Of a stretch of 64,000 nucleotides of DNA, positions 23,034 through 35,039 are shown one piece after another; position 1 is the stretch's first letter; each line of letters opens with the position of its first letter. The position numbers and the translations under genes are program-made. The stretch is from NCBI GenBank assembly GCA_028095005.1, contig CM051460.1:61729676-61793675 (forward strand), given 5' to 3'. The stretch is from Rhynchospora pubera. Taxonomy: Eukaryota; Streptophyta; Magnoliopsida; Poales; Cyperaceae. The notes under the pieces are model-generated. The model saw nothing but the letters and a program-made list of their open reading frames with translations. It did no database searches and was not told the origin of the DNA.

Positions 23034-23067
<34 letters not shown>

Positions 23068-24448
23068 AAAGAAGTGATATTACTACCTGGTTGTTGTTCC
23101 CATTTCTTTGCAGGAACTGAGAATTTTTAAAATATGTAATATCTGTAGAAAGAAAATAGAAAATACATCCATCATCCTACTGCCAACCCTTTTGTTTGTA
23201 AGCCTGAAATGCAATTTCATTTTCTTATTTCCTATTTATGCGAGTGGATTTTAAGTATATTTGTACAGGATAGTGAACAAAATGTGGTGAATTGGAAAAA
23301 GGAAAGAATAACAATAATAGTGCATAATGGCTTGTGCTAACAGCTCAATTTGGCAATTGACTGGTGATGTGTGGCCTTGCTTCTGTTGCTGATGCTTCCT
23401 TGCATGCCACGATATTAGCTACTTCTCAGTTCTCACATTGATCCAGTTGTTTAGATCAGATTGCATGGTCTCTTTTTTTTTATTACTATTATTTTTTTGC
23501 TAATCGGAATTTTTGTGCGGAAACCAGGAGGTGGAGAAGGCGTTCACTTTTTGGGGCACCCCAGAGGGAGATGCCGTGCACCCGGCAGAGTGCATGCATG
23601 AGTTGCTCGATCAGGTGAGGCGTCACAAGGTCAACATTGATGGCAATGTTTGCACCGTTATGGTCACCACTCTAGTTCTCGAGGTAAGTTTACTTGTTCC
23701 ACTTCGTGTCATTCAATTCAACTCTGTATGTTTGAAATTAAACCTGTAATGTATTCCTTAATTGTTTGCCTCATTTGTTCTATAAGTGCTCTTAGTTGAG
23801 GCAACTTTATCCTCACTAGTGTTAATTTGTTCTGGGGTCCTTCTGGAAATTGCTTGAAGGATATGCATACATAACACCTTTCTTTCTGACTTATGCAACT
23901 GTCACTCAAACTATGTTTTTTTGTTTGTGCTGTAACAAGGGAATTAAATGTCAAGTTAATCATAAAATCACTAAATTTTATGAAGGTACATTTTAAACTA
24001 ATGTGCTGACTAGCCTGACCTGACATCTGAATATTGTTAAGAATTTAAAATGGATGAAGTGAAATTTGGGATCTAAGGGAGATGCTCATTAGAGCTAGCA
24101 ACAAAGTTATCAATGTTTGACATTATACACTCATTGCAATTTAGATTAAAAATAATAATAATAATTCCTGTGTCAAGGAAGCCTCAATATAGCAATAGAT
24201 AAGCACCAAGAAAACCCAAATAAACCAACAAACAAAAGAGCACTGCTAAATAAATTATTGAACCAGTTACCAAAATGGGAACCTAAATTCATATTTCATT
24301 GGACTTGATGCCTTTTTTTGTGAACATTTTATAGGGGTGGCAAAGAAAGCTGGATCCAGATTACAATGTAATGCAAACACTCAGGACATTGTTGTTTAAA
24401 GCTGATTGGGCCAAAGATCTTCGGTACACAATAGAAGGCCTCGCATGA
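19832..24448 (+). CDS. ABC1/aarF (ADCK2-type) atypical kinase, probably mitochondrial, five exons
   Basis: Inferred coding exons are 19832-19839, 20250-21432, 21507-21764, 23528-23683 and 24335-24448, giving 572 aa. The 8-nt first exon (ATG TCC AG) joins the second to give MSRGFSQLKTS; homologues that I recall start MSRFL, which supports it. The alternative start is the ATG at 20233 (MLYSSRGFSQ). ABC1-family motifs are FIKWGQWAATRPDLFP (KxGQ motif, about 184-199), VASGSVAQVHRA, VAVKVRHPGVG (the Lys, about 266), REAAHLSRFIYNF, VHADMHPGNILV (catalytic loop, about 402-413) and VFLDVGMTAEL (metal-binding Asp, about 432). The C-terminal block includes FWGTPEGDAVHPAECMHELL and GWQRKLDPDYNVM. These kinases act on lipid/quinone homeostasis in mitochondria or plastids. 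The Ser/Arg/Thr-rich N-terminus fits organelle import. Intron 3 holds two hairpin elements. Confidence 0.9.
22226..22622. mobile_element. Long-hairpin element (family H, copy 2) flanked by (TA)n, in intron 3 of the kinase gene
   Basis: The left arm GAGGATGGCTAATGTGCC, with GTGCCATAGATGGCAC, mirrors the right arm GCCATCTATGGCACTTTATC and CCACCTC. The inner arms share AAATATCCTTGGAGACCAAA with copy 3. It is preceded by (TA)n at about 22196-22225 and followed by (TA)n at about 22623-22644. Confidence 0.85.
22645..23035. mobile_element. Long-hairpin element (family H, copy 3) flanked by (TA)n
   Basis: The left arm has GGGATTGGCTAAAGTAGACT and CCCGTATGCCGGAG; the right arm has GGCATACGGGTTCAATCC and GTGCTGGCTTCA. 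The inner arms share the ATTCAAACAGTCGAT and TTCGAATTTATA blocks with the other copies. Only a TA tract separates it from copy 2, and another TA tract follows at about 23036-23064. Confidence 0.85.
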
Positions 24449-25785
24449 TATCTCACCTGATTTTAATAACAATTTTGATACTCCAATCTAGTTAGTGTTA
24501 TGAATGTTTATAGGTTCTATGTCAACGGACGAGGAGAATTGGTTTGTTCTTTTCTTTTTCTTTTTTTAACTCTTTTTGTTCAACTTACTACAGATTGTCT
24601 GATCAAATGCGGCGGAGAATGCCGTGAAAAGTGGAAATAAGGAAGATAAATTTTTTTCCCTTTTTGAGACTGCACTCTATTTTTTGGTGCTTGTAGCTCC
24701 TTCCACGTAGTAAATTAACTTGTTTCTAAGCATTTAACAATTTATTGCAACATAGGTTCACTTGTTGATACTAAATAAGCTATCTGTTCATTTTATGCTA
24801 TGAAAACTTTTGATGGTATCAATAATAAATAAAATCGAGCAAAGTAACAACAGCTTTACATGTTATACTATAGGGGAGAAAAAAAAAAGATCACGACGCC
24901 AATTTTGGATTGATGTAAAGCAATGTTTCTGTACTAATGTATTTTGAGGGATTGTTATTCTATGAAGCATACTTTTTTTTTTTTTCCAATTACTATTTCT
25001 ATTTTTGTTGTTAAGTGCGTGCCTTGTCGAAAAACAGCAAATACTAGCTAATTGCCGACCTGTGCAATTGCAGTGAGCGAAACTTTTGCTAAGTCAGCTA
25101 TTAGCCTATTAACAATCTCGTCAGCTCCTTTCAGATAACATGTTACATTATATGGAGACGTTGCATGATTAATTTCATAATTTGAGAATGCGCATGTTAA
25201 TTACACACATGCAGTGGTTGGTTGAAGAGTAGGTATAGGGGCAGCGGCTTGCTTGCTTGTTTCCTACCACACGTGTGGTATGATGTGAGGTGCGCCATAA
25301 TATAATCTAGTATAAAGTGTAATAAGATGAATAACTTTTGTTTCCCCCTTTTTTCCGTCCTATGGGTTACATATAATTGGGTTACAGATAACTGGGGCCA
25401 TGGGGGTGTTAGGGCTGTTCGTTTACTGGACTAGTGACAATATGCTAACCCGATATTTCACAGAAATTTGCGAATTAACACACTTTAAATTACCATTATT
25501 CTGAATTACACAACAGATGTAAACCTTTTTTTTTTTTTTTGAAAAAAGATCGACCACCTAGGCGTGGCACCTGTGTTCAATTAAAACATCATTTACCCTT
25601 TTACAACACAGTATGATTTTTTATCGCACCAATCAAATTACGACCGTCTCGCAATCCAATTCTGATAACATTATTCCTCAAATATCCATTTTCAAAGGTA
25701 CGATTTCATGATTTGTTACTTCTAATTACAAAGTAGCCATAGCTGGAAGATGTTTCTATATGTGGGGCCCATGTCATGGGATCAT
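24449..25785. other. 3' flank of the kinase gene and intergenic DNA
   Basis: Probable 3' UTR/terminator followed by AT-rich sequence with T-runs near 24970 and 25527. No gene or clear repeat structure is seen. Confidence 0.5.
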
Positions 25786-25794
25786 TTTTTATTC

Positions 25795-26501
25795 GGGTGA
25801 TTTAGATTTATGTCATTGTCAAAATTTAAAATTAGAGATGTGCCATCATTAAATGATAAATTATTTTTATGCCATCAACAAATGATAAAATTAGATTTAT
25901 GTCATTGGTTAATTGATATGACTATTATACCCTTTTAAATATGCCATCATAAAACATTAAAATTAAAAATGTGTCACTATAAAATATTAAAATTAAAAAT
26001 ATATTATGGTAAGAGAAATTATTAAATCGTGCCTCAAATGGAGACTCATAAAAATTACTAAATCGTGCCTCATAAAAATCCAAATTGAGACTCGTAAAAA
26101 TCCAAATGGAGAGTTGGAGACTCAAATGGACATAAATAGGCCATTTAACTTGATCGCGCCTCGTACATCTTGTATTTTTTTTTTTGTAAAAATGAAAAAT
26201 TATGTTCACGGCGTGCAGAGGAACAACGCTTACGTACAGGGCAGGGGAGAGCAGCTGTATAATTTTGTTCGTCAAAGTTCTTTTCCCTTTTTCTTAATGA
26301 CTTACCGTGGGACAATTTGGGTATATTTAAAAAATTAGAGTGGCATATTTCTAAGTAAAGTGGCTTATCTCTGATTTTGGAAGAAATTAATGGCATAAAA
26401 CTAATTTTAACCATTTTATAGTGGCATAAAACTGATTTGTAATTTAAGAATGACATATCCCTAATTGTCAATTTTCATAATGACATATATCTAATTATTC
26501 C
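25795..26501. mobile_element. MULE-like MITE with perfect 9-bp TSD
   Basis: A 707-bp element with inverted ends beginning GGGTGATTTAGATTTATGTC (left) and GGAATAATTAGATATATGTC (right, reverse complement). Similarity between the arms extends about 150 bp. It is flanked by TTTTTATTC at 25786-25794 and 26502-26510, and a 9-bp duplication is typical of Mutator-like elements. The centre has no convincing coding sequence. Confidence 0.8.
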
Positions 26502-26510
26502 TTTTTATTC

Positions 26511-27339
26511 AAGTCTTTCTCTGCACTGGTCCAACTGTGGACTAACATTACCTTTAACTTATTTTGATAGAATCGGTGCTGAAGCAACATGAATTCTGCT
26601 AGAGACTATGGAATTGAGATGGTCTGAACAGACCAGTCAGTAAACTATATTGCATCAAGGGTCCAGTGAAAATTATTATAAAGTACCAATCCAAAAAGAG
26701 TTAATAGCTCCTAATTAATGCAATTAATTTTTGTTGTACTTGTACAAAAAAAAAAAGATAAAAGAATACGTATCTTTGTACCTTTTGAGAGTTCCAAGTC
26801 ATTCAGCTAGTTGCCTCTACAAGAATTACAATTTTCCTACAACTCTTAGATACATAAGAGTATTGATATAATTGTGCCATCGACCAAGAAGAATGAAGCA
26901 ATCAATTGTCTTAATTTATGTCGAACCATTCTTCATTTCTGCTATTATAGTTTTTGAGTGAAGATCACGAGGTTTCATCCGCAAATACTAAATCAAGTAT
27001 CGTTTGAACTGCACCAAAAAGGAATTGCAAGTTGGAAGGTATTCTCATCATGCTTAAACTTCAAAATTCAATTAAAATGATTATGTCTTAATGAATACCT
27101 TCATCTTTTGGTATATTAGGCTGGTCTATCAGAAGTATTCTGAAGTCGGCAATTTCAGCTGAACTGCATCAGTACATTCAAAGTAATAAAGTAATCAATA
27201 AACAACTGGACAGATCAAAATCAGTTTTTACAATCAGAACGTGGGTTATAATGTTTTGCAACTTGCCTAGACTTCCATGACAAAGAGGAAACTATCGGTG
27301 ATTTGAGAGCAAACCTGGAAAAAGAAAGTTATATAAATT

Positions 27340-27379
<40 letters not shown>

Positions 27380-28403
27380 CAACAAGTCTGTGCCATGACC
27401 GTCGGTACCGCAGGAGCTGACGGTGTGGTACCGCAGAGGAGCAAAGGGGATGGTACGGTGTTTTCTTTTGGCAATGTAAATTTTTAGGTTCTGTACCTGT
27501 TTGTTGGATTCTGTTTTTATTGTTTTTTTCTTTTAGTTGTATGTAACCAATGGCTGCGACAGATTTGTTTTTCATATCATACATTTGGCAGTGTATATGC
27601 CAAGGATAGAGAAAAGGAGAGGAGGGAAGGGAAGACGGAGAGAGAGCAATCATACTCGTTTTGATGCATCTGGCTTATTGATTTGAGATCATCCAAGTAA
27701 TCTTTAAGACTTGACGAAGAATCAGCTCTTGATTTAGTAGCAAAGAATAATACATTTTCAGTGAAAAGTCGCAAGTTCGAAATTCGACTAGAATTTTTCA
27801 TAGACATTTAATTTAAAAATAAATTAGGTGGCTTAAATATCCAATTTATCTTAAAAAAAAATCTTTGAGACGACCAAATATCAACTCGCAACTGCATTTG
27901 CTTAGAAGTTGGTGAAGATCCAGACTTTACAATTTGTTAGCATTGTAATATTTTATCCAAAGGAATCCAGACGGATCCATTTGGATTCAAACGGATTCGT
28001 TGTGACTGGACGAAGATGTAGTTGCTTTCGCGTTGACTTTAAATCGGGTTGCATAACTGAATATTTATATTTATAAAATGATCTCTTATATCTATTAGAC
28101 TTACAAGATGATTCCTTATTATATATCGGTATCTTTATAATAAATGTGCTTATAACAAACTGAACATTTATTTTTGTTAGTTACTCACTTATTATAACAA
28201 TTTTAAGAATAAAACATAAGATTTAGAGCGAAGGGAGATTTGGATGGTGAGTGGGGAGAGAGAAGGAAAAATGAATGAGAGAAGGATCTGGATGAGAGAG
28301 AGAGAGAGAGAGGGAAAGATGGCACTGAGATCGTCGGCGCATCACTAAAGATCTAGATGGCGAGTCGAGAGAAAAAAGAGAGAAAGTATGAGAGAAGGAT
28401 CTG

Positions 28404-28447
<44 letters not shown>

Positions 28448-28735
28448 TGGTGCTGAGATCGTCAGAAACGGAGATGGCACGCTGATAGAGTGAGAGACAG
28501 AAAGGAGATGAATGTGAGAGGCGTTGAGAAGAGAGAAAGGAGGTGCTAAGAAGAGAGAAGAAAGGGGTGTTGGGATGGGAGAAAGCACATAAGGGGAAAA
28601 AAAGAGGAAGGGAAGAGTGCTAGGATGGGACAGATGGCGCTGGATGGGATTGTAGGATGTAATTCAGACTTTCATAAATCATGCTTTTAAACTTAATCAT
28701 TTAGAAACTGTATCCGAAGGAATGTGTATAGACTT
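26511..28735. other. Intergenic DNA with GA microsatellites
   Basis: No gene is supported. GA runs occur at about 27345-27374, 28292-28312 and 28406-28441. The stretch 28240-28445 contains a local duplication of a block with GAGAGAAGGATCTGGATGAG. Long minus-strand ORFs here are Ser-Leu translations of the GA repeat. Confidence 0.6.
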
Positions 28736-28738
28736 ATT

Positions 28739-30341
28739 CACTATAAGAAAGATGACATTTACATAGATTTTTTTTACTAGACTTTTCACATACTTTTATA
28801 ATTGAGTAAATTTTTTCGAAAGTCACTAAAATTTATACATTGTCCAATTTTAGTCATTAAATTTCAATTTATTCTTTCAGAACCATTGAATTTTAATTTT
28901 ATCCGATTTTAGTCACTATATTATTATTATTATTGTTTTTTTTTTCTCTGTAATCTCAGCGCTTCGTATCTCTCTTTTAACCGAAAGTTTCTTTCTTTCA
29001 TTTGTGTTTGGACCTTTTTTTTTAAAGATAAATTGCAGGTCTAAGTCATCTAACTTATTTTTAAATTAAATGTCTATAAAAGATCCCTCAGCCGGATTTC
29101 GAACCTACGATCTTTCACTCACATTTGTGTTTAGACTTTAGAGAACGGTTTCGCTAATAGGTGGCGAAAGTCTTTTGAAGATTAAGATGCCATGTAAACC
29201 AATTCATTCGCCACTGTTTTGAGAAAATTATACACGTAAGTGAAGGGAATGGTAGCAGGGCGTGCAATCAGCTAACCCCTGCGCTTCTTTCTTTGCATGT
29301 CACTGCGTCGTTCAATTGAGGAACCATCTTCTATCATTAGAGCATCCAATTGATTTGTTGAACGTGTCCTGGGCATCAATTAAGTGTGCAAACCATCATT
29401 AGTTTAACTAACTTAAACTGGTTTACTTAAACCAAGGGATAAGTTGGTGTTCCCACCTATCTCTGCTCCACTTCAGCCTCGACTGATGAATTCAGCTTGC
29501 CCCTACCATCCTCATGAAGATGTGTGAGAAAGTAATTTGATTTTTCAACATTCAATTGTGTCAATTTCATGTTTCGTTTTGAACTAGCTGGAGAGCTTCT
29601 CCTTCAAATTGAGCATAAATTAGGACACAGCAGGGGTCTAGGATGGTTTCATTGTTTTCTCCTCGACTCTAGCCTTCTAACGACACCAAAAACTCTAGCA
29701 AGCGTGGAGTAGATGACCGGAACAAGTTTCATCAGAGTCATCTCCTCTTCTTCGACCCAACAAGTTGCGGGGTTCATCGGCAGAGTGAATGACTGCTTGC
29801 CACTTATGGACGGTTGACTTAAACGACAAGTAGGGTCCAAAGGCAAGATCCAATTGGGGCTAGGACTAGAGTTGTTTTTTTTTTCCCTTTTCCCTGTTTT
29901 GTTTTGGATCCAGCACGCATATTTTAGAGAGAAGGTAGATTGGGCAGAGTGATTAAAATTGAATAAAATTAAAATTCAATAGTTTTGAAAGGACAAATTA
30001 AAATCATGGGCCGTTTGGATAGCTTAGGAATAGTAGGAATTTTCTATTCCTAGGCATAAAGTATTGGAAAGTGTGTAATTTTGTAAAGTATTTGAATTGT
30101 TTATAATAAATTTATGCTTAGGAATAGAAAATTATCCAAATTTCCACTTGATCCAAAACGGCCCCCTAATGACTAAAGCTAAACAATGTATAAATTTTAA
30201 TGACCTCAAAAAAAAATTACTCCCTTATAATTAGATATATTGCAAGATTATATAAAAATCTAGCTAGTAATAAAAGAATGTACAACATACATAAAATTTC
30301 TAGTTATAAAATTCTATGTAAAGCCAATTTTTCTTATAGTG
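28739..30341. mobile_element. Non-autonomous CACTA transposon with ATT target-site duplication
   Basis: The left end is CACTATAAGAAAGATGACAT and the right end, reverse-complemented, is CACTATAAGAAAAATTGGCT. Subterminal homology continues (ACATAGATTTT, CTAAAATTTATACATTG). The flanking trinucleotide ATT occurs at 28736-28738 and 30342-30344. It is 1.6 kb with no transposase. The interior holds a 65-codon minus-strand ORF (29649-29846) that could be captured host sequence but is unrecognised. A hAT-like MITE is nested near the right end. Confidence 0.85.
30008..30167. mobile_element. hAT-like MITE nested in the CACTA element
   Basis: About 160 bp with ends GGGCCGTTTGGAT and ATCCAAAACGGCCCCC. 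The halves pair through GGAATAGTAGGAATTTTC and GGAATAGAAAATTATCC. Confidence 0.8.
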
Positions 30342-30344
30342 ATT

Positions 30345-31164
30345 ATATATATTAAAAATATCATATTTAGACGAAAGTAATAGTATTTGATAGATGGCCG
30401 GGTAAGTATAAACAGATACATTCAAACATCACTCCAATGCATGCGTTCAGAAAAGAAAACCTAAAAATCATTACAAATTATCAAACAAAAAATTGTTGTC
30501 ATTTGCTTATAAATTAGAATAACAAAAAATATATATATATATATATATATACTCTAGGGATTGATCCCTCCCCTGTTATACTTGGCAGTTGGCACTGCAA
30601 CGAGAGAGAAGGAAAAATGGGTAAGTATCTTCGTCCCGGCCGGTCAGCAAGTGCTACTATATATTTCTTATGCTAGATATATATATAGATTAGACTGGTA
30701 ATTAAGCTATGGTATAATTAAGAATGCAGGAAAGAAGCTAGCAGGTGTCAGATATTGCTGCTGCTCGTGATTTATGGCATGGTCTAAGTAACACACTAGT
30801 AAACATCTTCACACATATATCATGAGGTCATGGTCTTCAATGATCAATATGGATCTATGGGTCCGGTCAGGAATTAACAAAATTTATTCAGTCAACACAA
30901 GGTGAGTACAAGGAAAAAAACAAAATAAACAAAATGAATCGCACAAAACAATTTCTGTGATCACGAAGACTTTGAATTAAAGTTTGACAATTCGACTCGG
31001 ACTGACATGTTGAACAGAAGCTTTCGGCAAAAAGTAGTCAAATACGTTACACATAAAATTTAAAAAGAAATTAAATTGAGTGGACCCATAGGTTTCTTAA
31101 AATATCTGATTGGCCCGTGGACAACTTAAAAATAGAATGTTGTTAAGTCTTTCAACAACTCTCA
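30345..31164. other. Intergenic DNA with a (TA)n tract
   Basis: A (TA)n run lies at about 30528-30550. No gene is seen. Confidence 0.5.
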
Positions 31165-31299
31165 CAAAGTTTGGATGCAAAGAAGAAGAAGGAAGAAGGG
31201 GAAAAAAAATTATAAATAATTCAAATTCTTTACAAAGTTATACACTTTTCAATACTTCTTCTTTTCTTTTCTTCTTCCCACACCTATCCAAACGGAGCC
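31165..31299. mobile_element. hAT-like MITE related to the one at 50771
   Basis: The ends read GTTTGGATGCAAAGAAGAAG and CACACCTATCCAAACGGAGC. The interior ATTATAAATAATTCAAA and TACACTTTTCAATACTTCTT match the element at 50771-50926. Confidence 0.65.
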
Positions 31300-31498
31300 A
31301 AAATAACTTAGTTATCGTGCAAACAAAATTAATTTCATACATCATATTTGCTCTTTCAAAATCTAAGAACCGACTTAATTTTCTTTCCAAAAGTTCAAAA
31401 ACCAATTTATTACAGATGAGAGTGCGCGCGCCGATATATATACATATGATAGGCTAATAAGGTGGCTTCTCACAAATATATATATATATATATATATA

Positions 31499-33783
31499 GA
31501 GATAGGCTATTGTCCTTTGAATAGGACTGAAGGATTTTCCTATTAAGTTTTGGACCATTGGATCGCTTCAGGATGCGTGCTCAGAGATAGATTTGTGGTG
31601 GGGATGGATGCGCTGAAGAGGGTTTCTGCGTTAAAAATTTCCGCTACTCCTCTGTCTCCGTCACCAAAAACAGCACGCCTCCGTACACGTCGTCTATCCA
31701 TCTCTCTCTCAAAATCTGTACGCTGGCCATCTCTCCATGTCGCAAACTCTCTCTCAAAATCTATCTGTACGCGAAGAAAGGAATTCATCTCGCCAAATCT
31801 CTCTCTCAAACTTAGGTTATCTCGCCATCTCTCTCTCAAATTCCCTGAATTTTTGGACTAAAACCCTAGAGTGACCTGAAACCCTTTCTCTTATGTTAAA
31901 CCACTCAAAGCTTTGGATTGTTCTTTTCTCTTGTAATTTCACACTCATAAACACATGTTTCAATTATTCATTACAGTCTTTTGATAAGCTGAACAATGAA
32001 AAAAACTAATTTCAGAGAGATACTATTTCATATATAGGGGTTTAGCGAGTGTTGTTTGTAACTTTTACAATTTAATCCTAATTCTTGTAAAATTGCATTG
32101 TGTGAAGTTTAGCATCTTGACACCCATCTAAACCGAGCCAATTAGATTATTGACATTTGCAAATTTGATCTTACTGTATGTAACCAGTTAGATATACTGT
32201 TGCAAGGAACAAGCAACATTAAACCAAGAAGCATTAGACACAAGGAACATACATTTTAATAAGCAATACAAACATCCATTAGGTACAGTAAGGTACAGTG
32301 CCTCAAGGAAACATGGTAGGTTATTACATTACAAGCATCACTAAAATTAGAATACAATCTAACACACAGGCAACAAGCATCACTAAAATCAAACATGGTA
32401 CAAGTAGCAACCATTAATCTAACAGATCCATTACAGCAAGCATCAACCGAGCATCCATTACTGTGTAGTTATCACATTGCACACAAGGCGGGTTTGGTGG
32501 CTGATTTCAATTGTTTTGACTGCTCATTCCTACATCACAAGATCAATCTAGTTGGTACAAGATGCAATTTAGAAACAATCACAAGTCATTTCTCATATAA
32601 TAACTCGATTAGATATCACTTTGTGAAATCAGTTCCTACGCATAACTAATTCAGGTTACCTAATTTCATATGGTGATATGTATATCTGTAGTTCAAATTA
32701 CTGGCGACTTACAGGAGCTATTTTATATTCCAATTTCATTCTATATTGATTTAATTTTGTCCTACTAAGGTGTCAGATGAGAAGAGTAATTGTTTACAGC
32801 AAACTTAACACATTTCTTTCCGATGTTAATTTAAAAAAAAAAACTGCAAAATTTTTAATTGCCACTTACCAACAAATACAGTGCTCGAATATTGCATTTG
32901 GCAGAAGAGCACAATTGATGAATTTTAACTTGGAAGTTTCCAATGAAGCTTCTTAAAAAAGATATTAAAGCTTAAATCCCTGTCAATGGTCGATCTGGAC
33001 CCAAGATAAAGTACTAGGTTTAGACATCTTCCCTTGTGTTAATGAATTTTCAATGGTCGATCTGGACCCAACATTAAAAAGATATTAAAGCTTAAATCCC
33101 TGTCAATGGTCGATCTGGACCCAAGATAAAGTACTAGGTTTCCAATTAATGAATTTTCAACATCATCTAGTTCAATTTCATTCTAAACAGCAATCTAATG
33201 ACATCTTCCCTTGTGTTGCTGCCACAAAAAAAATTGACGACGAAATTAAAAATTACAACCGAAAATTGAAATGACCTAGGATTTTGAGGTAGTAAACGAT
33301 AGAGGGATAGAGGGAGTACAAGAACTTATCACGAAAGGGAGGCAGAGAGGCGACGAAGAAACAATTGGAGCTCCGTCTAGGGTTTCTTCTAGTCTCGAGG
33401 GAAGGAGGCACAAACCGCTAAAGGAGGAGGATCAGTAGAAAAGTGGTGGAGGATCGAGGGAGATGTAGTTGCGGGATAGCCTTCGATTTGCTTCGATCTA
33501 ATTTTCTTCGCTAAAGTAGGAGGTTCTGCAAATTTCTTCGATTTAGAAAGAGAGAAAGAAGAGAGCACGATTCAGATGTGGAGAGGGTACAAAGATTTAT
33601 TTTGATATACGGAAAGAAGTAACAGAGAAATCTGAAGGAAACGGAAAATTTTTAACTATCGAAATCTCATCAGCGCCTAAATCTAAACCTTCGATTTAAA
33701 TCAGCGCACAAATCTTACAGCGATCCCATGGTTTGAAACTAGATAGGAAATAACCTCTGTCCTATCCAAAGGACAATAGCCAA

Positions 33784-33793
<10 letters not shown>
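31499..33793. mobile_element. 2.3-kb TIR element flanked by (TA)n, non-autonomous
   Basis: The first about 100 bp (GAGATAGGCTATTGTCCTTT, then GGATCGCTTCAGG) is mirrored at the right end (AAAGGACAATAGCCAATCTC, then GATCCCATGG). (TA)n tracts flank both ends. Terminal bases GAG..GGCTA resemble those of the hairpin family H. The interior has promoter/leader-like CT-rich sequence (31650-31870) and a purine-rich block (33290-33560) that may be captured host DNA. Around 32960-33140 a segment with CAATGGTCGATCTGGACCCA is repeated three times. No transposase is seen. Confidence 0.7.
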
Positions 33794-33825
<32 letters not shown>

Positions 33826-33828
<3 letters not shown>

Positions 33829-34230
33829 TTTAGCTACGGTGAGTCGCGATTCACGGACCCTCCGGTGAGTCGCGACCAAAACTCTTAGATCTAGATCAAA
33901 ATGACCGATCCAAACCGTTCAATATGATCTTCCTATTGAAATCTCCGTGCAAACCAAATTTTTTATTTTTTCGAAATTTTTAAGTATTTTTTTTTTATTT
34001 TTAAAAACTAATGTTTTTGAATGGTTCAGAACCAATTAGATTAACGATTTTCTAAAATTAAAAAAAAAATACTTAAAAATTTCGAAAAAAAATGAAAAAT
34101 TTGGTCTACATGGAGATTTCAATAGGGAGATCATATTGGACGGTTTGGATCGGTCATTTTGATCTAGATCTAGGAGTTTTGGTTGCGACTCACCGGAGGG
34201 TCCGTGAGTCGCGACTCACCGTAGCTAAAC
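33826..34230. mobile_element. Long-hairpin element (family H, copy 4) next to (TA)n
   Basis: The arms GAGTTTAGCTACGGTGAGTC and GACTCACCGTAGCTAAAC are nearly perfect complements over about 180 bp. Within each arm, GTGAGTCGCGA occurs twice around CACGGACCCTCCGG. The inner arm has GACCGATCCAAACCGTTCAA as in copies 1 and 5. A (TA)n run (33794-33825) separates it from the preceding TIR element. Confidence 0.85.
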
Positions 34231-34795
34231 TATATATCATTTAATATATTAACGCGCGCACATTGACTCCAGCTTTGACCACTGTAGGTAAACAGTTGTT
34301 TATACAGTGTTTCGATCCTGACCATTCGTTTTTGTTCGAATCAATCCAGTTCGTCCGATTGACTTCGTTCTGTCCGTCCATCTGCGTGCCTCTTCGATCA
34401 TTCTGGAGACGTCTTTTGGGCATGTGAAGGGTCAATACACTGTTACCTCGCTGGCCCCTCTCTCTCCCTCTCCCTCTTTCTCTCTTCTCTCTTCCGTTCC
34501 TGTTTTCCCCCTCATCTCCACCCTTTTCTCTTACTCTAAGGGCTTATGCAAAAGGGAAAAAAAAAGGCAAAAGGAAAGGCCTTATGCAACCCAAGCACTA
34601 CCGTGGCTGCTCTTGGTTGCATAAGGCTGGCGAGGTTTTCGTCTGCTCGCTATAGGGATCAATTTACCATACAATGGTAAGAGAGATCAGATTTTGTTTT
34701 TATCAGAAATTTTTTTAACAAAATTGAGAGATTAGTGTAGCTTATTATGCTGACGAAGATTGCAATTTTTTTCTCCCAAAGTTTCGTACCCATTT
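34231..34795. other. Intergenic DNA left of the retrotransposon
   Basis: CT-rich stretch (34450-34540) followed by AT-rich sequence that continues on the other side of the retrotransposon. No supported gene. Confidence 0.45.
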
Positions 34796-35039
34796 CTTGC
34801 TGTTGGTTAAACATTTTCTCTCGATTTGCCGATTTGCAAAACAACACCGAAACCCTTAAACTAACATCTCTTTTTAGTGCTTTATAGCTAGATTTATTGA
34901 AGAATGGATTAAAGCAAGTGTGACACTTAGTTTGGAGCTTCAAGAGATTGCTTTGGTCTAGTTAGAATCATTAGTTAAGGTTTATTTAAACTCTAAACTA
35001 ATCTCAATCAATTTGCTGGTAAAATGCTCAGTTTTTCTG

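Noticed and set aside
28223..28588. 121-codon Ser/Leu-rich minus-strand ORF
   Set aside because: Translation of GA microsatellite sequence.
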